DNA of 64,000 nt from JBALVT01 sp045110675 (GCA_045110675.1 JBGCGJ010000004.1:1-64000); one strand, 5' to 3'; counted from the stretch's first letter, positions 47,449 through 55,358 are shown. Translations and numbers: made by a program. Notes: generated by a model from the letters alone, not told the origin.

Positions 47449-48000
47449 GTGAATGCATCAGAAAAAGAAAAAATACACCCCGATGTTCAGGCGGTAATGG
47501 ACCACTATCAGTTCGACAGACTGCCCGTGGAAGGTACGCTGTTTAAAAACACCTATCGCTCTTCACAAAAACTGGTTGATGGTGAACCCGCGGGTACGGC
47601 CATTATTGGCATGTACTCCAATACGCCACTGAGCTTTTCCTGTTTTCACAAATTGCGAAGTGATGAAGTATGGCATGTCTATGGGGGAGACCCCTTTATT
47701 CTGGTGCTGCTGCATGATGATGGAACAACGGAGGAGATCTTGATGGGGAATCGGCCTGAAGATGGGCAGCGCGTCCAATTTGTGGTTCCGGCGAATACCT
47801 GGCAAGCGGGCTACTTGTTAGATGGGGGTCGATATGCGCTGTATGGCTGTACGATGGCTCCGGGATTTTGTGGCAGAAATTTTTTGGCGGGGACTGCGGA
47901 GGAATTAGTCGGGTTATATCCGGAGCAAGAAGAAATAATCAGAAAACTCAGTGTGAACGGCCACAAAACCACAATGCCGGAAGGTTTTGAAGACGACTAG
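47449..48000 (+). CDS. DUF985 family cupin protein
   Basis: The protein has 183 residues from GTG 47449, with GAGGAG eight bases upstream. The DUF985 cupin pattern is clear: EGTLFKNTYRSS, SCFHKLRSDEVWHVYGGDPF (with the conserved His and Glu), QFVVPANTWQAG and YGCTMAPGFCGRNF. Proteins of this family have a cupin barrel and have been studied as small sugar- or metal-binding enzymes; no reaction can be given. It is a single gene. Confidence 0.87.
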   Translation: MNASEKEKIHPDVQAVMDHYQFDRLPVEGTLFKNTYRSSQKLVDGEPAGTAIIGMYSNTPLSFSCFHKLRSDEVWHVYGGDPFILVLLHDDGTTEEILMGNRPEDGQRVQFVVPANTWQAGYLLDGGRYALYGCTMAPGFCGRNFLAGTAEELVGLYPEQEEIIRKLSVNGHKTTMPEGFEDD

Positions 48001-48020
48001 TTGTCATCGATCTGTACCCG

Positions 48021-48416
48021 CTATCCATATTTAGCCAGCTCTTTTCTCAGCTGCTGATCTAACTGACTTGCCTCAACCGACGAAAACGCCCACTCATGGT
48101 TGGGGAACACAGCGGGCTGCACATTATTGTGACTAAACAGCGGCAACCAGTACTCCAACAACTCCGCCAAACTGATTTCTGAGGCCTCATATCCCGGAAA
48201 ATGAACCGCCAGTGCCTGCTGGGCACACTTCGGGTGAGGCCATAGGGGGAAATACTCGAATTTTTCCGGTGATTTGGGCACCAGCCACTGGTCGCCTTTC
48301 TTCGCCCCCCAGAGTTGCTGCCACCCTACGATCTTTGTGATGAAATAGGAGTGCCTTTTGGCGGTGTCTTTCTTTAAAACAGCTTGGGTCTGATCGTTAC
48401 TCAACTGAAACGGCAT
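48021..48416 (-). CDS. DUF2750 family protein
   Basis: The protein has 131 residues. The family pattern is visible: HSYFITKIVGWQQLWGAKK near residue 22, then FEYFPLWPHPKCAQQ, ISLAELLEYWLPLF and VFPNHEWAF. It has no signal peptide and is probably a small cytosolic protein of unknown role. It is convergent with the cupin gene, with a 20-bp gap. Confidence 0.82.
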   Translation of the reverse strand: MPFQLSNDQTQAVLKKDTAKRHSYFITKIVGWQQLWGAKKGDQWLVPKSPEKFEYFPLWPHPKCAQQALAVHFPGYEASEISLAELLEYWLPLFSHNNVQPAVFPNHEWAFSSVEASQLDQQLRKELAKYG

Positions 48417-48487
48417 TCGTTTTCTCGTCGATAATCATCTGGAATTGACAGTAGTACGCTATCGATTCTCCCAGCGGTATTGTGGTT

Positions 48488-48508
48488 ATTCCTTAGTTGC
48501 CAAGGAAT
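48488..48508. repeat. Perfect inverted repeat upstream of the DUF2750 gene and the ECF41 operon
   Basis: ATTCCTT-AGTTGCC-AAGGAAT has 7-bp perfect arms around a 7-bp spacer. It sits about 70 bp upstream of the DUF2750 start and 70 bp before the predicted ECF41 promoter, in an otherwise empty 227-bp divergent gap. It could be a repressor operator or a hairpin. No T-run supports a terminator. Confidence 0.35.
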
Positions 48509-48579
48509 AGTCACCCTGGGGTTTAAGGTTTGGAACCATGCGTCGGTTTTTACGATAAGGCTGCAGGCTTTCGCTTTCT

Positions 48580-48606
48580 TGTCACGTTTTTGTCTGGTGC
48601 TTCGTC
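48580..48606 (+). promoter_or_regulatory. Predicted ECF41-type promoter
   Basis: TGTCACG (48580-48586), a 16-bp spacer and CGTC (48603-48606) match the published ECF41 consensus TGTCACA-N16-CGTC in 10 of 11 defined positions. It lies 37 bp upstream of the first gene of the operon that encodes an ECF41-like sigma factor, so autoregulation is likely. The match is seen directly; the consensus is from memory of work on the ECF41 group. Confidence 0.75.
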
Positions 48607-48643
48607 TTGATGGTGAGAATAGAAAATAACGGAGTAATTCACG

Positions 48644-49363
48644 ATGGAAGCTATCTCATCTTTAGTAGTGACATCAGCTTCGACTAAGGTCGAATCCAGG
48701 CTAATTGTCGCACAGGCTATTGCTGGAATATTGTTTCTGGTATTCCTGGCGCTGCATCTCAGTAACACCTTTTTGGCAGTTTTTGGTCCAGAGATCTACA
48801 ACGATTATCAACGTGCGGTCCGACAAATCTACCAACATCCATTGTTGGAGCTGCTGCTGGTGATAGGACCGCTGATTACTCATGTTATTGCAGGTCTTTG
48901 GCTGTATAGAATTCGCAAGAGTCGTCGGCTCAGAAGGGCGTTGAGGTATCGGTTGCAATCCTGGGCAGGTTTTTTTTTGTTGCTCGTTGTATTTGGGCAT
49001 GTGCTCGCCACCAGGGGCATATCCTACTGGTACGGCGTCTTTGCCGAATTCGAAGGAGTGTCTTTCTCTCTGTGGTGGGTTCCCGCCTACTTTTATCCCT
49101 ACTATTTTCTATTGTTTATGGCAGGTCTCTATCATGGGAGCATGGGCTTGCTCGGCGTGCTGAAGCGTTTCGGTTTCATGCGTGGCAGAGTTAGATCAAA
49201 TTACTTTCCTGCCTTGGTAACTGGCTTGGGTGCAGTAGGAGCGATCTTGGTATTGTTGGCTTTCGGCGGATTTCTGTTTGAAATCGATGATCCGCGCAAT
49301 AATGATTATGCTAGGCAATACAGTGAATGGATGGACGTCGAGCTTACTGGGCCAAGACAATAG
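48644..49363 (+). CDS. Cytochrome-b-like membrane protein (succinate dehydrogenase/fumarate reductase anchor fold)
   Basis: The protein has 239 residues and about five membrane helices. Histidines sit inside or at the ends of helices in a haem-binding-like pattern: LALHLSNTF (helix 1), GPLITHVIAGLWLYRIR (helix 2), LLVVFGHVLATRG (helix 3) and LYHGSMGLLGVLKRF (helix 4). This resembles the transmembrane cytochrome b subunit of complex II, but no flavoprotein or iron-sulfur gene is nearby. GGAG lies 9 bp before the ATG. It is the first gene after the ECF41 promoter and precedes the sigma factor by 26 bp. It could sense redox state or quinone and control the sigma factor, which is inference. Confidence 0.75.
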   Translation: MEAISSLVVTSASTKVESRLIVAQAIAGILFLVFLALHLSNTFLAVFGPEIYNDYQRAVRQIYQHPLLELLLVIGPLITHVIAGLWLYRIRKSRRLRRALRYRLQSWAGFFLLLVVFGHVLATRGISYWYGVFAEFEGVSFSLWWVPAYFYPYYFLLFMAGLYHGSMGLLGVLKRFGFMRGRVRSNYFPALVTGLGAVGAILVLLAFGGFLFEIDDPRNNDYARQYSEWMDVELTGPRQ

Positions 49364-49389
49364 ATCACTACCTATGGAATCAAACTAAT

Positions 49390-50268
49390 ATGTCCTTGGA
49401 ACTGTTCGAACAACATCGATCAAAGCTTTTTGGCATTGCTTATCGCATGCTGGGATCGGTGTCAGAGGCTGAAGATGTGGTGCAGGAAGCTTTTTTGCGT
49501 TGGTATCAAATGGAGGATCAGGAAGCCATCGCAAACCTCGAAGCTTATCTTGTCACGGTGGCCACCCGGCTGTGTCTCGACTACCTTAAGTCGGCCAAGG
49601 TGCGCCGAGAGTGTTATGTGGGCCCGTGGCTACCGGAGCCACTTATCAGCGAAGCTGCGGCGGGACCTGAGGCGCACAAGGAGTTGGCAGACACTCTGTC
49701 CTTTGCGTTTATGATGTTACTTGAGAGATTGAATCCCATGGAACGAGCGGTTTACATCTTGCGAGAAGCATTTGATTTTCGACACGAAGAAATAGCGCAA
49801 ATTTTGGACCGCGAGCCGACTCACAGTCGCCAGCTTAGTCGACGAGCGAAAAAAAGCCTGGGACAACCCGGTAAACGTTTTGAATATAGCGACGCCGATC
49901 AGGAACGTTTGTTTTCGCGATTTGTAGAGGCTTCTGTCGGTGGAGATTTGAAACCGCTTTTTGATTTGCTCGCCGATGACATCACCTTGTATTCCGATGG
50001 AGGTGGAAAAGTGCTGGCGGCACTGCGGCCACTGCGGGGAAAGGAGCGTATTATTCGGTTTCTCAACCGTGCACTGCCACAGCAAGAATCAGATGCCAGT
50101 TTGGAGTTATGTCACGTTAACCGCCAGCCAGCGCTACGGATCTGTCTTGATGGTAGCGTTGTCGGAATTGTTACCCTCCATTTTGTTCAAGGTAAACTGC
50201 AACAAATCTTTGTTGTAAAAAACCCTGACAAGCTGGTAAACACTGAAACTCAACACTCCATAAAATGA
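49390..50268 (+). CDS. ECF41-type RNA polymerase sigma factor (SigJ-like) with fused SnoaL-like domain
   Basis: The protein has 292 residues from ATG 49390; the frame extends 21 codons upstream into the preceding gene, which I reject. Sigma region 2 (LFGIAYRMLGSVSEAEDVVQEAFLRW) and region 4 (ERAVYILREAFDFRHEEIAQIL) are followed by a C-terminal NTF2/SnoaL-like domain. The ECF41 hallmarks are all present: WLPEP in the linker, DGGGK (YSDGGGKVLAA) and NPDKL at the end. In this group the C-terminal domain replaces a separate anti-sigma factor. A matching promoter lies upstream of its operon. Confidence 0.92.
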   Translation: MSLELFEQHRSKLFGIAYRMLGSVSEAEDVVQEAFLRWYQMEDQEAIANLEAYLVTVATRLCLDYLKSAKVRRECYVGPWLPEPLISEAAAGPEAHKELADTLSFAFMMLLERLNPMERAVYILREAFDFRHEEIAQILDREPTHSRQLSRRAKKSLGQPGKRFEYSDADQERLFSRFVEASVGGDLKPLFDLLADDITLYSDGGGKVLAALRPLRGKERIIRFLNRALPQQESDASLELCHVNRQPALRICLDGSVVGIVTLHFVQGKLQQIFVVKNPDKLVNTETQHSIK

Positions 50269-50281
50269 GAAGACTTATTTG

Positions 50282-50516
50282 ATGGCTAACATTTCGATTT
50301 TTTTGGTGCTTTAATATTTGGGGTACTGGGAAGCGTTCACTTAGCCTAGCTCACTTTGGTCTTATTCAGGGATCCGTTTGGTTTTCCACTCTGCCGGTGT
50401 TGGTTGGCTTTTCCTATCTGATGCTTGCAAAAAAGTACTGGTTTAAAGTTCCCTTTGTCGGCATCCTACTGGCAACCGCTTGCTTTGCAAGCGCTGCGAT
50501 TTTACTCAACACATAG
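50282..50516 (+). pseudogene. Frameshifted, internally deleted small membrane protein gene
   Basis: Reading ATG 50282 gives MANISIF, then the frame breaks in a T-run; one base shifted it continues GALIFGVLGSVHLA. In the third frame the text resumes as LAHFGLIQGSVWFSTLPVLV and runs through GFSYLMLAKKYWFKVPFVGI to a TAG at 50514-50516. The head and tail resemble a family of roughly 150-residue four-helix membrane proteins, with about 60 middle residues missing. Two frame changes and the deletion make a functional product unlikely. Confidence is limited because family recall was not checked by search. Confidence 0.6.
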
Positions 50517-50556
50517 CGCGCAGCGTTATCTGAGAAAGATTATTGGAGATATAGTC

Positions 50557-50664
50557 GTGGTGCTACCAACGCTCTCTGGTTCCTGTCACCGCGGTGCAGT
50601 AACGTTCGAAATAGACGCAGCTTTGGAACAACTCAACACCTGGAGTATTGAAAATCATGAGTAA
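50557..50664 (+). pseudogene. Truncated GFA (glutathione-dependent formaldehyde-activating-like) gene remnant
   Basis: GTG 50557 opens a 35-codon frame with GSCHRGAVTFEIDAALEQL, very close to the N-terminus of GFA/CENP-V-like zinc proteins (GSCHCGAVRFEID...). The second Cys of CxC is Arg here, the following TCNCS cysteines are missing (NTWSIEN), and the frame ends at 50662-50664, overlapping the SDR start. Intact members have about 120-150 residues. I read this as a decayed gene whose 3' part was deleted. Confidence 0.65.
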
Positions 50665-51454
50665 CGAAATCGCAGTAATAACAGGCGCCTCCTCCGGCAT
50701 TGGCGAAGCTCTGGCTAAAAACTTCGCTCGCAACGACTATGATCTGGTATTGGTGGCGCGCAGCGAGGACAAACTGGAAAGTTTGGCAAGCCAGCTTGAG
50801 CGCGAAACCGAGGCACAAATTTGGGTTGAGCCCGCCGATTTGTCACGCCGAGGCGCCCCGAAAAAACTGGCTGCGAGACTGGCGAAACGCGGCATCGACG
50901 TCGATATTTTGGTCAACTGTGCGGGTGTTCTCGAGCACGGCAGTTTCGTTGATTTGTCGGGCAGTTCACAACAGAACATGATTGATCTGAACATCAGCGG
51001 CCTCACTCGTATGTTGACCCACTTTCTGCCGCCGATGATCGAACGAGGTAGTGGTCGTGTACTCAATGTGGCGTCCATCGCGGCATTTCAGCCCATACCC
51101 AGTCTGGCAACCTATGCGGCGACAAAAGCCTATGTGCTCTCGCTGTCAGAGTCGCTTGCAGAGGAGCTTTCTGGAACCGGTGTATCGGTTACCGCCTTGT
51201 GTCCGGGAGTGACTGCCACCAATATGGTTTCCAGTGCGCAAGAAAAGAGCGGAGGGTTGAAGATTCCCGGCTTTATTATAGGCGATGTTGAAGACGTTGC
51301 TGCACAGGGTTATCGGGCGTGTATTAAGGGCGATGCGATTTGTGTTCCCGGCGCCGTCAATTTGGCGGCAACGGTCACCGGCAGGGCTACACCGAAATGG
51401 TTGCTGCGCAGAATCTCTGGTGTGATGGGGCGCTATACTTTAAAGGGCCAGTAA
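50657..51454 (+). CDS. Short-chain dehydrogenase/reductase, classical type
   Basis: The protein has 265 residues from ATG 50657 with TGGAG upstream. It has the classical SDR signature: TGASSGIG (residues about 9-16), NCAG (VNCAGVLEHG), catalytic Ser in NVASIAAF, and YAATK (Tyr-x-x-x-Lys). A PG motif follows (CPGVTATNM). It is cytosolic and NADP(H)-dependent by family. The substrate is unknown. The start lies inside the end of the GFA remnant, suggesting that the two were once in one operon. Confidence 0.92.
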   Translation: MSNEIAVITGASSGIGEALAKNFARNDYDLVLVARSEDKLESLASQLERETEAQIWVEPADLSRRGAPKKLAARLAKRGIDVDILVNCAGVLEHGSFVDLSGSSQQNMIDLNISGLTRMLTHFLPPMIERGSGRVLNVASIAAFQPIPSLATYAATKAYVLSLSESLAEELSGTGVSVTALCPGVTATNMVSSAQEKSGGLKIPGFIIGDVEDVAAQGYRACIKGDAICVPGAVNLAATVTGRATPKWLLRRISGVMGRYTLKGQ

Positions 51455-51478
51455 CTGATAACTTGCGGGCGGGTGTAA

Positions 51479-52429
51479 CTACTCTTCCTCGAAGTCCTGC
51501 CATATTATCGCTTGATCCAATTCTTCAAAATAGGTATCGATAGTCCTTGCGGGCGCTTTAATCGCGAAGGGTGGCTTTAACACTTTTGAGTATTTCGCCG
51601 AATAGTTAAAATCATCATTTCCCAATGTCCCGAGCAGATAAGAAAAACCGATGATAGCCATGCTCAAGCCGGCGGCTACGCGCCAGGTATTTTCCACATG
51701 GGTGGCGAGCGACAAATTAAAATGGAGCAAGGCGGTGACAAAAACCAGTGCCAGGGCGTAGTTGGATGCTTTGGAAACAGACAGACTATTGGTCATGTAT
51801 TCAAGATAGGTCGGTATCGGCGCCAGGAATATGAGCGCAAACAAGACCAGTGATGTGGCTAATAGTTGCAGGCTGAATTGCTGTTGATGGCGAAACAATC
51901 GCCCCATAATCGACCAAAACCCCGCCCAAATGATGATGACCAGGCCTGCCATCAGTGCTGAGTAAACGTATTGCTCCCAGTTGTCGTCCACGGACAGCTG
52001 CACATAGTCGGAAAAACCGTCTAACAAAACTACAAACGCCAGTACGGTGAAGGCGATGAGCAACCCTGTCTTGCCCTGGTACATGGAGTTTGAAAGTAAC
52101 AGTTTGCGGGTGTCCTCAACCTTGTGATCCGCGGCAAATAGGTTCAGGCGAGTTCTGCCTATCGTGATTCGGTCACCGGATTGAATTCGAAAACGCTGTT
52201 CCCGTTTCACCTCACCATTGTGCGAGACCGCGTTCCCGGTTTCGATGACCTGAGCAAACCATTCACCCTCATCGCGTTCTATTCGCAGTTCGTGAGGCGC
52301 GACGTAGGGGTCTGTCAAAACTGCTTGGTTATCGAAAGCTCGGCCAACGGTGATCGGCTCACCGGTGCTGCGCACGAGTTCTGCGACACGTCCGTGCTTT
52401 ACACCCAGCTGCAGTATTAGGGTTTCCAT
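51479..52429 (-). CDS. FHA-domain membrane protein
   Basis: The protein has 316 residues. The N-terminal forkhead-associated domain (about residues 1-105) shows GEPITVGRAFDNQAVLTDPY, VAPHELRI and the NAVSHNGEV-GDRITIGRTRL end, a phosphothreonine-binding fold. Five membrane helices follow between about residues 120 and 275 (for example LLIAFTVLAFVVLLDGFSDY), and then a roughly 40-residue tail that an odd number of helices would place in the periplasm. Its ATG lies inside the 3' end of the upstream protease gene (13-bp overlap), so the two are translationally coupled. Confidence 0.88.
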   Translation of the reverse strand: METLILQLGVKHGRVAELVRSTGEPITVGRAFDNQAVLTDPYVAPHELRIERDEGEWFAQVIETGNAVSHNGEVKREQRFRIQSGDRITIGRTRLNLFAADHKVEDTRKLLLSNSMYQGKTGLLIAFTVLAFVVLLDGFSDYVQLSVDDNWEQYVYSALMAGLVIIIWAGFWSIMGRLFRHQQQFSLQLLATSLVLFALIFLAPIPTYLEYMTNSLSVSKASNYALALVFVTALLHFNLSLATHVENTWRVAAGLSMAIIGFSYLLGTLGNDDFNYSAKYSKVLKPPFAIKAPARTIDTYFEELDQAIIWQDFEEE

Positions 52430-53718
52430 TGCACAGACTCCATTACTTTGCGAAACAAGGCGAGCGCATTGTCCCGGCTGATCATGCTGGCACCGGTCTT
52501 GATGACGGCGGCGCGATCGTTGCTATCTACTGAGCCCATGAGAAACATCGCGTCGAACAGACCCTCATAATCCTTGTAAGCTCTGAAGCAGCTAGATGCC
52601 TTCCATTCGTGCCCGGATACGGAAACGAAATTGGTGTAGCAGCTAAACTGCGACACGTCTTCCTCGTCATAGGCGTTATAGAGGCCGCGGTGGTTGAAGC
52701 GGGTTTCCACTACGGTGTAAAACTGCAAGCGGTTGAGTTCTTCTGTGCTCAACCATTCGGCGTCGTAGGTAAAGCCTCCGGCTGAGACGCTACCCTTGAT
52801 GAAAATAGCGTCCTGAGAGCTGCAATGTTTATGGGCTGATTTGTACTTTTTCTCTTTCCTTTCCGGGCTGTGGCCCCAGCATTTTAAGGCTTCATTGAGT
52901 TCTCCCGGCAGATTAAGTTCGCCCAAGGGCTCTAGCTCGAAATCGTCTTCCAGTAGTGTTTGGTAAAACTGTTGCTGATCTTCATATAATGCATCGCGGA
53001 TGAATGCCTGGGCATCCGAAATCTCCTGATCGGGCTCGGTTGTCTCGAGGAGAATCGCCAGTTGATCGACAGGTACCAGAAAACTGATCTGTTCACCGCC
53101 GGTTGAGACATTGATGCCGATTACGTTTCCGCCATCGTCAATCGCCGGTCCGCCACTCATACCCGGATTGAGAGATCCAGAAAACAGTAATTTCTGGTAA
53201 CGCGAGGTCTTTATCAAGCCATTATAGGTGCCCTCGACAATTGTCATGCCCAGATCGTGTGGATTGCCAACAGAGTAAATTCGATCCCCCTTGTCCAGGG
53301 CGCCTAGATTCAATGCAAAAAATTCTTCGGACAGTTTGTCTGAATGAATCATCGCCAGGTCATGGATAACATCGAAGTTAATTAGCCGGGCGGTTTCGAT
53401 ATCGCCATCATCCTTGACGATCTCCAAGCGGTACTTTTCGGGCTCATGAATATAGGCGGATACCACATGAAAATTGGTAGCGATCAGTCCTTCAGCGCTG
53501 ACCTGAAAGCCTGAGCCCAGGCTGAACTTATCTCCGGAGGCCACATCGATAACCCGAATTTGAAACACGCGTTGTTTCAGGTCTTCAAACAGTGATTTAG
53601 CGGTGCTTTGAGCGGCTACTGGCGTAGCCGCGAAAATCAGTAGTAGCAATAAGACCGTATGAAACGCCGAGCTCGATCGAAGATGGTGGTGCGTTACAGA
53701 AAAACTATGAAATCCCAA
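52417..53718 (-). CDS. Exported trypsin-like (S1/DegP-like) serine protease with C-terminal extension
   Basis: The protein has 433 residues from TTG 53718, chosen because AGGAGA lies nine bases upstream and the next hydrophobic stretch (HTVLLLLLIFAATPVAAQ) then forms a signal peptide; the frame is open further but the extra part looks non-coding. The catalytic triad is visible: His in ATNFHVVS, Asp in DVIHDLAMI, Ser in NPGMSGGPAID. No PDZ domain follows; the last roughly 230 residues, with several Cys, are a region I do not recognise. It is probably periplasmic and coupled to the FHA protein gene. Confidence 0.88.
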   Translation of the reverse strand: MGFHSFSVTHHHLRSSSAFHTVLLLLLIFAATPVAAQSTAKSLFEDLKQRVFQIRVIDVASGDKFSLGSGFQVSAEGLIATNFHVVSAYIHEPEKYRLEIVKDDGDIETARLINFDVIHDLAMIHSDKLSEEFFALNLGALDKGDRIYSVGNPHDLGMTIVEGTYNGLIKTSRYQKLLFSGSLNPGMSGGPAIDDGGNVIGINVSTGGEQISFLVPVDQLAILLETTEPDQEISDAQAFIRDALYEDQQQFYQTLLEDDFELEPLGELNLPGELNEALKCWGHSPERKEKKYKSAHKHCSSQDAIFIKGSVSAGGFTYDAEWLSTEELNRLQFYTVVETRFNHRGLYNAYDEEDVSQFSCYTNFVSVSGHEWKASSCFRAYKDYEGLFDAMFLMGSVDSNDRAAVIKTGASMISRDNALALFRKVMESVQWKP

Positions 53719-53822
53719 AAGCTGACGTCTCCTTGACTGGGCTAAATCCTGAGGATGGATCGCCTGCTGTAAGCCTTTGATTGTATGATTGATTCTACTG
53801 CGATGCCAGTTCCAAAAACCTG

Positions 53823-54566
53823 TTAGGGGAGGAAGCCACCCACCGCCTGTATTGGTTGTTGTTTTCCAGGGCTGTTTACCCACGCTACCACACCATACTG
53901 CCGAGCTTCTTCTCCCGGCGTGGGCAAGGCGAATTGCGTGGAATACCCGCCCTCGCGCTGAGTCACTTTCACTTGGCGCATTCCGAGCACGACAAAATCA
54001 TGAGGTAAGCTTTTTCCTCTATTTTCACCCGCTCTGACGTGTGTTTCCAAATCGAAGCCCAGAAGTGCGAGATTGACCTGCAATTTCCTTTTGGCACTGG
54101 CAGTGGGTGCGAATTCTACGCGCGCATCTCCGCCGTTCACCTCAAGTCGTAAGATACCGGGAGCATCTCCTGCGGGGAATTTGACCTCGCGGCTGCTGTA
54201 CCACTTTCGCCACTCGGCCCCGTTGTATACAAAGCCGGGCGTATAAACAGCTCTGAGAGATTGTTCCTTGGCGTATTGACGCTGTCTTTTCGCGTAGTTC
54301 GGGGAGGCAAAGCGATCTTTCCAGCCTATATAGTCCCAGTAATCAACATGCAGAGCGATAGGGATAAAGTCTGACCACACGCCCCGGTGAGTTTTCAGTT
54401 GGGACAACCATTCATCCGCAGGAGGGCAACTACTGCAGCCCTCGGAGGTATACAACTCGAGCAGCCCGACTTGTTCTATTGAGCTTTCGAATGTCACCGA
54501 TTCAGCAACAACATGGGGTATTTGGAAAACGAGAATTGTGGTGAGGGCTAATAAGGTCTTTTTCAT
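53823..54566 (-). CDS. DUF1223 family exported protein
   Basis: The protein has 247 residues and a signal peptide (about residues 1-21). The DUF1223 signature LLELYTSEGCSSCPPADEWL carries a CxxC motif in a thioredoxin-like fold, followed by IALHVDYWDYIGWKDRFASP and RQRQYAKEQSLRAVYTPGFVYNG. It is likely a periplasmic thiol protein of unknown function. It diverges from the bufferin operon across a 261-bp gap, so it may share its regulation; that link is inference. Confidence 0.88.
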   Translation of the reverse strand: MKKTLLALTTILVFQIPHVVAESVTFESSIEQVGLLELYTSEGCSSCPPADEWLSQLKTHRGVWSDFIPIALHVDYWDYIGWKDRFASPNYAKRQRQYAKEQSLRAVYTPGFVYNGAEWRKWYSSREVKFPAGDAPGILRLEVNGGDARVEFAPTASAKRKLQVNLALLGFDLETHVRAGENRGKSLPHDFVVLGMRQVKVTQREGGYSTQFALPTPGEEARQYGVVAWVNSPGKQQPIQAVGGFLP

Positions 54567-54827
54567 AGTAATTTAGAGTCCGGTTTGGCGATTAGTTCAA
54601 TGCGATGGGAATAATGGCTCTGATTTTGGGACATTGGGAATATGTTCTCACGCAACCAGTCATGGCTTGTCTTACCCAGATTTAATTTTTTGGTCTATAA
54701 CTAGTAAGTCCCTCAGGTGCGCAGAATTTGGTGTTTCCCCGAAAAAGATTCAGTGACCATTGAACTTTCATTGCGGCAGTCGCTCAAACCTGTGCGTTTC
54801 AACTATTTAACCAAAAGGTAATTAAAA

Positions 54828-55298
54828 ATGAGCACAAAGATTCAAAGCATGTTTTCCGGCGCAGCTATGGCAGTGGCAGTCGCAAGTCTGGCAGCGTGTG
54901 CAGGTACGTCAGACACGTCTAGCGTTGCGGCTGCAGCAGCATCGGCCGGCAGCACTGACTTGGTTCATTGTTATGGGGCCAACGTCTGCAAGGGCCACAA
55001 CGACTGTAAAACTGCCGATAATGCCTGTGGCGGTCATGCGAGCTGCAAGGGTACCGGTTTTGTTGCGATGCCTTCTAAAGCCTGTGGTGATGTTGGCGGA
55101 GAAATCAAAGACAAGTGGGTCGGGAGCATTGCCTCAGCGGAACTGGTTCACTGCTACGGAGTCAATGTCTGCAAAGGGCATAACGATTGCAAAACTGCTG
55201 ACAACGCCTGTGGCGGTCATGCTAGCTGCAAAGGAACGGGCTTCGTTGCAACTCCCGCTAAAGCCTGCGCTGACATCGGTGGTAAAGTAGGCGCCTAA
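54828..55298 (+). CDS. bufA: BufA2-like bufferin precursor with two tandem cysteine-rich domains
   Basis: The protein has 156 residues and an export signal ending in a lipobox-like LAAC (Cys24), then an Ala/Ser linker. Residues 45-91 and 106-152 are repeats of one 47-residue domain (42 of 47 identical), each with six Cys (48, 54, 60, 67, 73, 86 and 109, 115, 121, 128, 134, 147) and the motif CYGxNVCKGHNDCKTADNAC. This is the pattern of BufA2-family bufferins, exported copper-binding RiPPs whose Cys are modified by a DUF692 (MNIO) enzyme. The usual precursor has one such domain. The DUF692 and DUF2063 genes follow directly. Confidence 0.88.
   Translation: MSTKIQSMFSGAAMAVAVASLAACAGTSDTSSVAAAAASAGSTDLVHCYGANVCKGHNDCKTADNACGGHASCKGTGFVAMPSKACGDVGGEIKDKWVGSIASAELVHCYGVNVCKGHNDCKTADNACGGHASCKGTGFVATPAKACADIGGKVGA
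54960..55283 (+). repeat. Tandem 183-bp repeat inside bufA
   Basis: The two domain copies occupy 54960-55100 and 55143-55283 with a constant 183-bp offset. Amino-acid identity is about 89 percent (five differences in 47), while many third-codon positions differ. This suggests a duplication that has been kept under protein-level selection, not a very recent copying event. The two copies are joined by a charged linker (EIKDKWVGSIASAE). Confidence 0.85.
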
Positions 55299-55320
55299 AC
55301 CGCTAGGTTTATCGCTCGAT

Positions 55321-55358
55321 CATAAAGCATCTGCGCTTACTCGCGCAGGTGCTTTATG
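55321..55358 (+). terminator. Strong hairpin between bufA and bufB, likely partial terminator or processing site
   Basis: CATAAAGCATCTGCGC and GCGCAGGTGCTTTATG form a 16-bp stem with one wobble pair and a 6-nt loop. Only a short CCTTTT follows, so termination would be partial. It begins 22 bases after the bufA stop and buries the first possible ATG of bufB (55356). Such an element would keep the precursor in excess over the modifying enzymes, a common need in RiPP operons; the effect is inference. Confidence 0.65.

Noticed and set aside
53719..53883. N-terminal extension of the serine protease frame by 55 codons
   Set aside because: The extension is low in family-like content and would bury the signal peptide; AGGAGA is correctly spaced before TTG 53718.
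54898..55290. Second long frame inside bufA (130 codons)
   Set aside because: It exists only because the tandem repeat removes stops in the shifted frame as well; the main frame has the signal peptide and exact Cys conservation.
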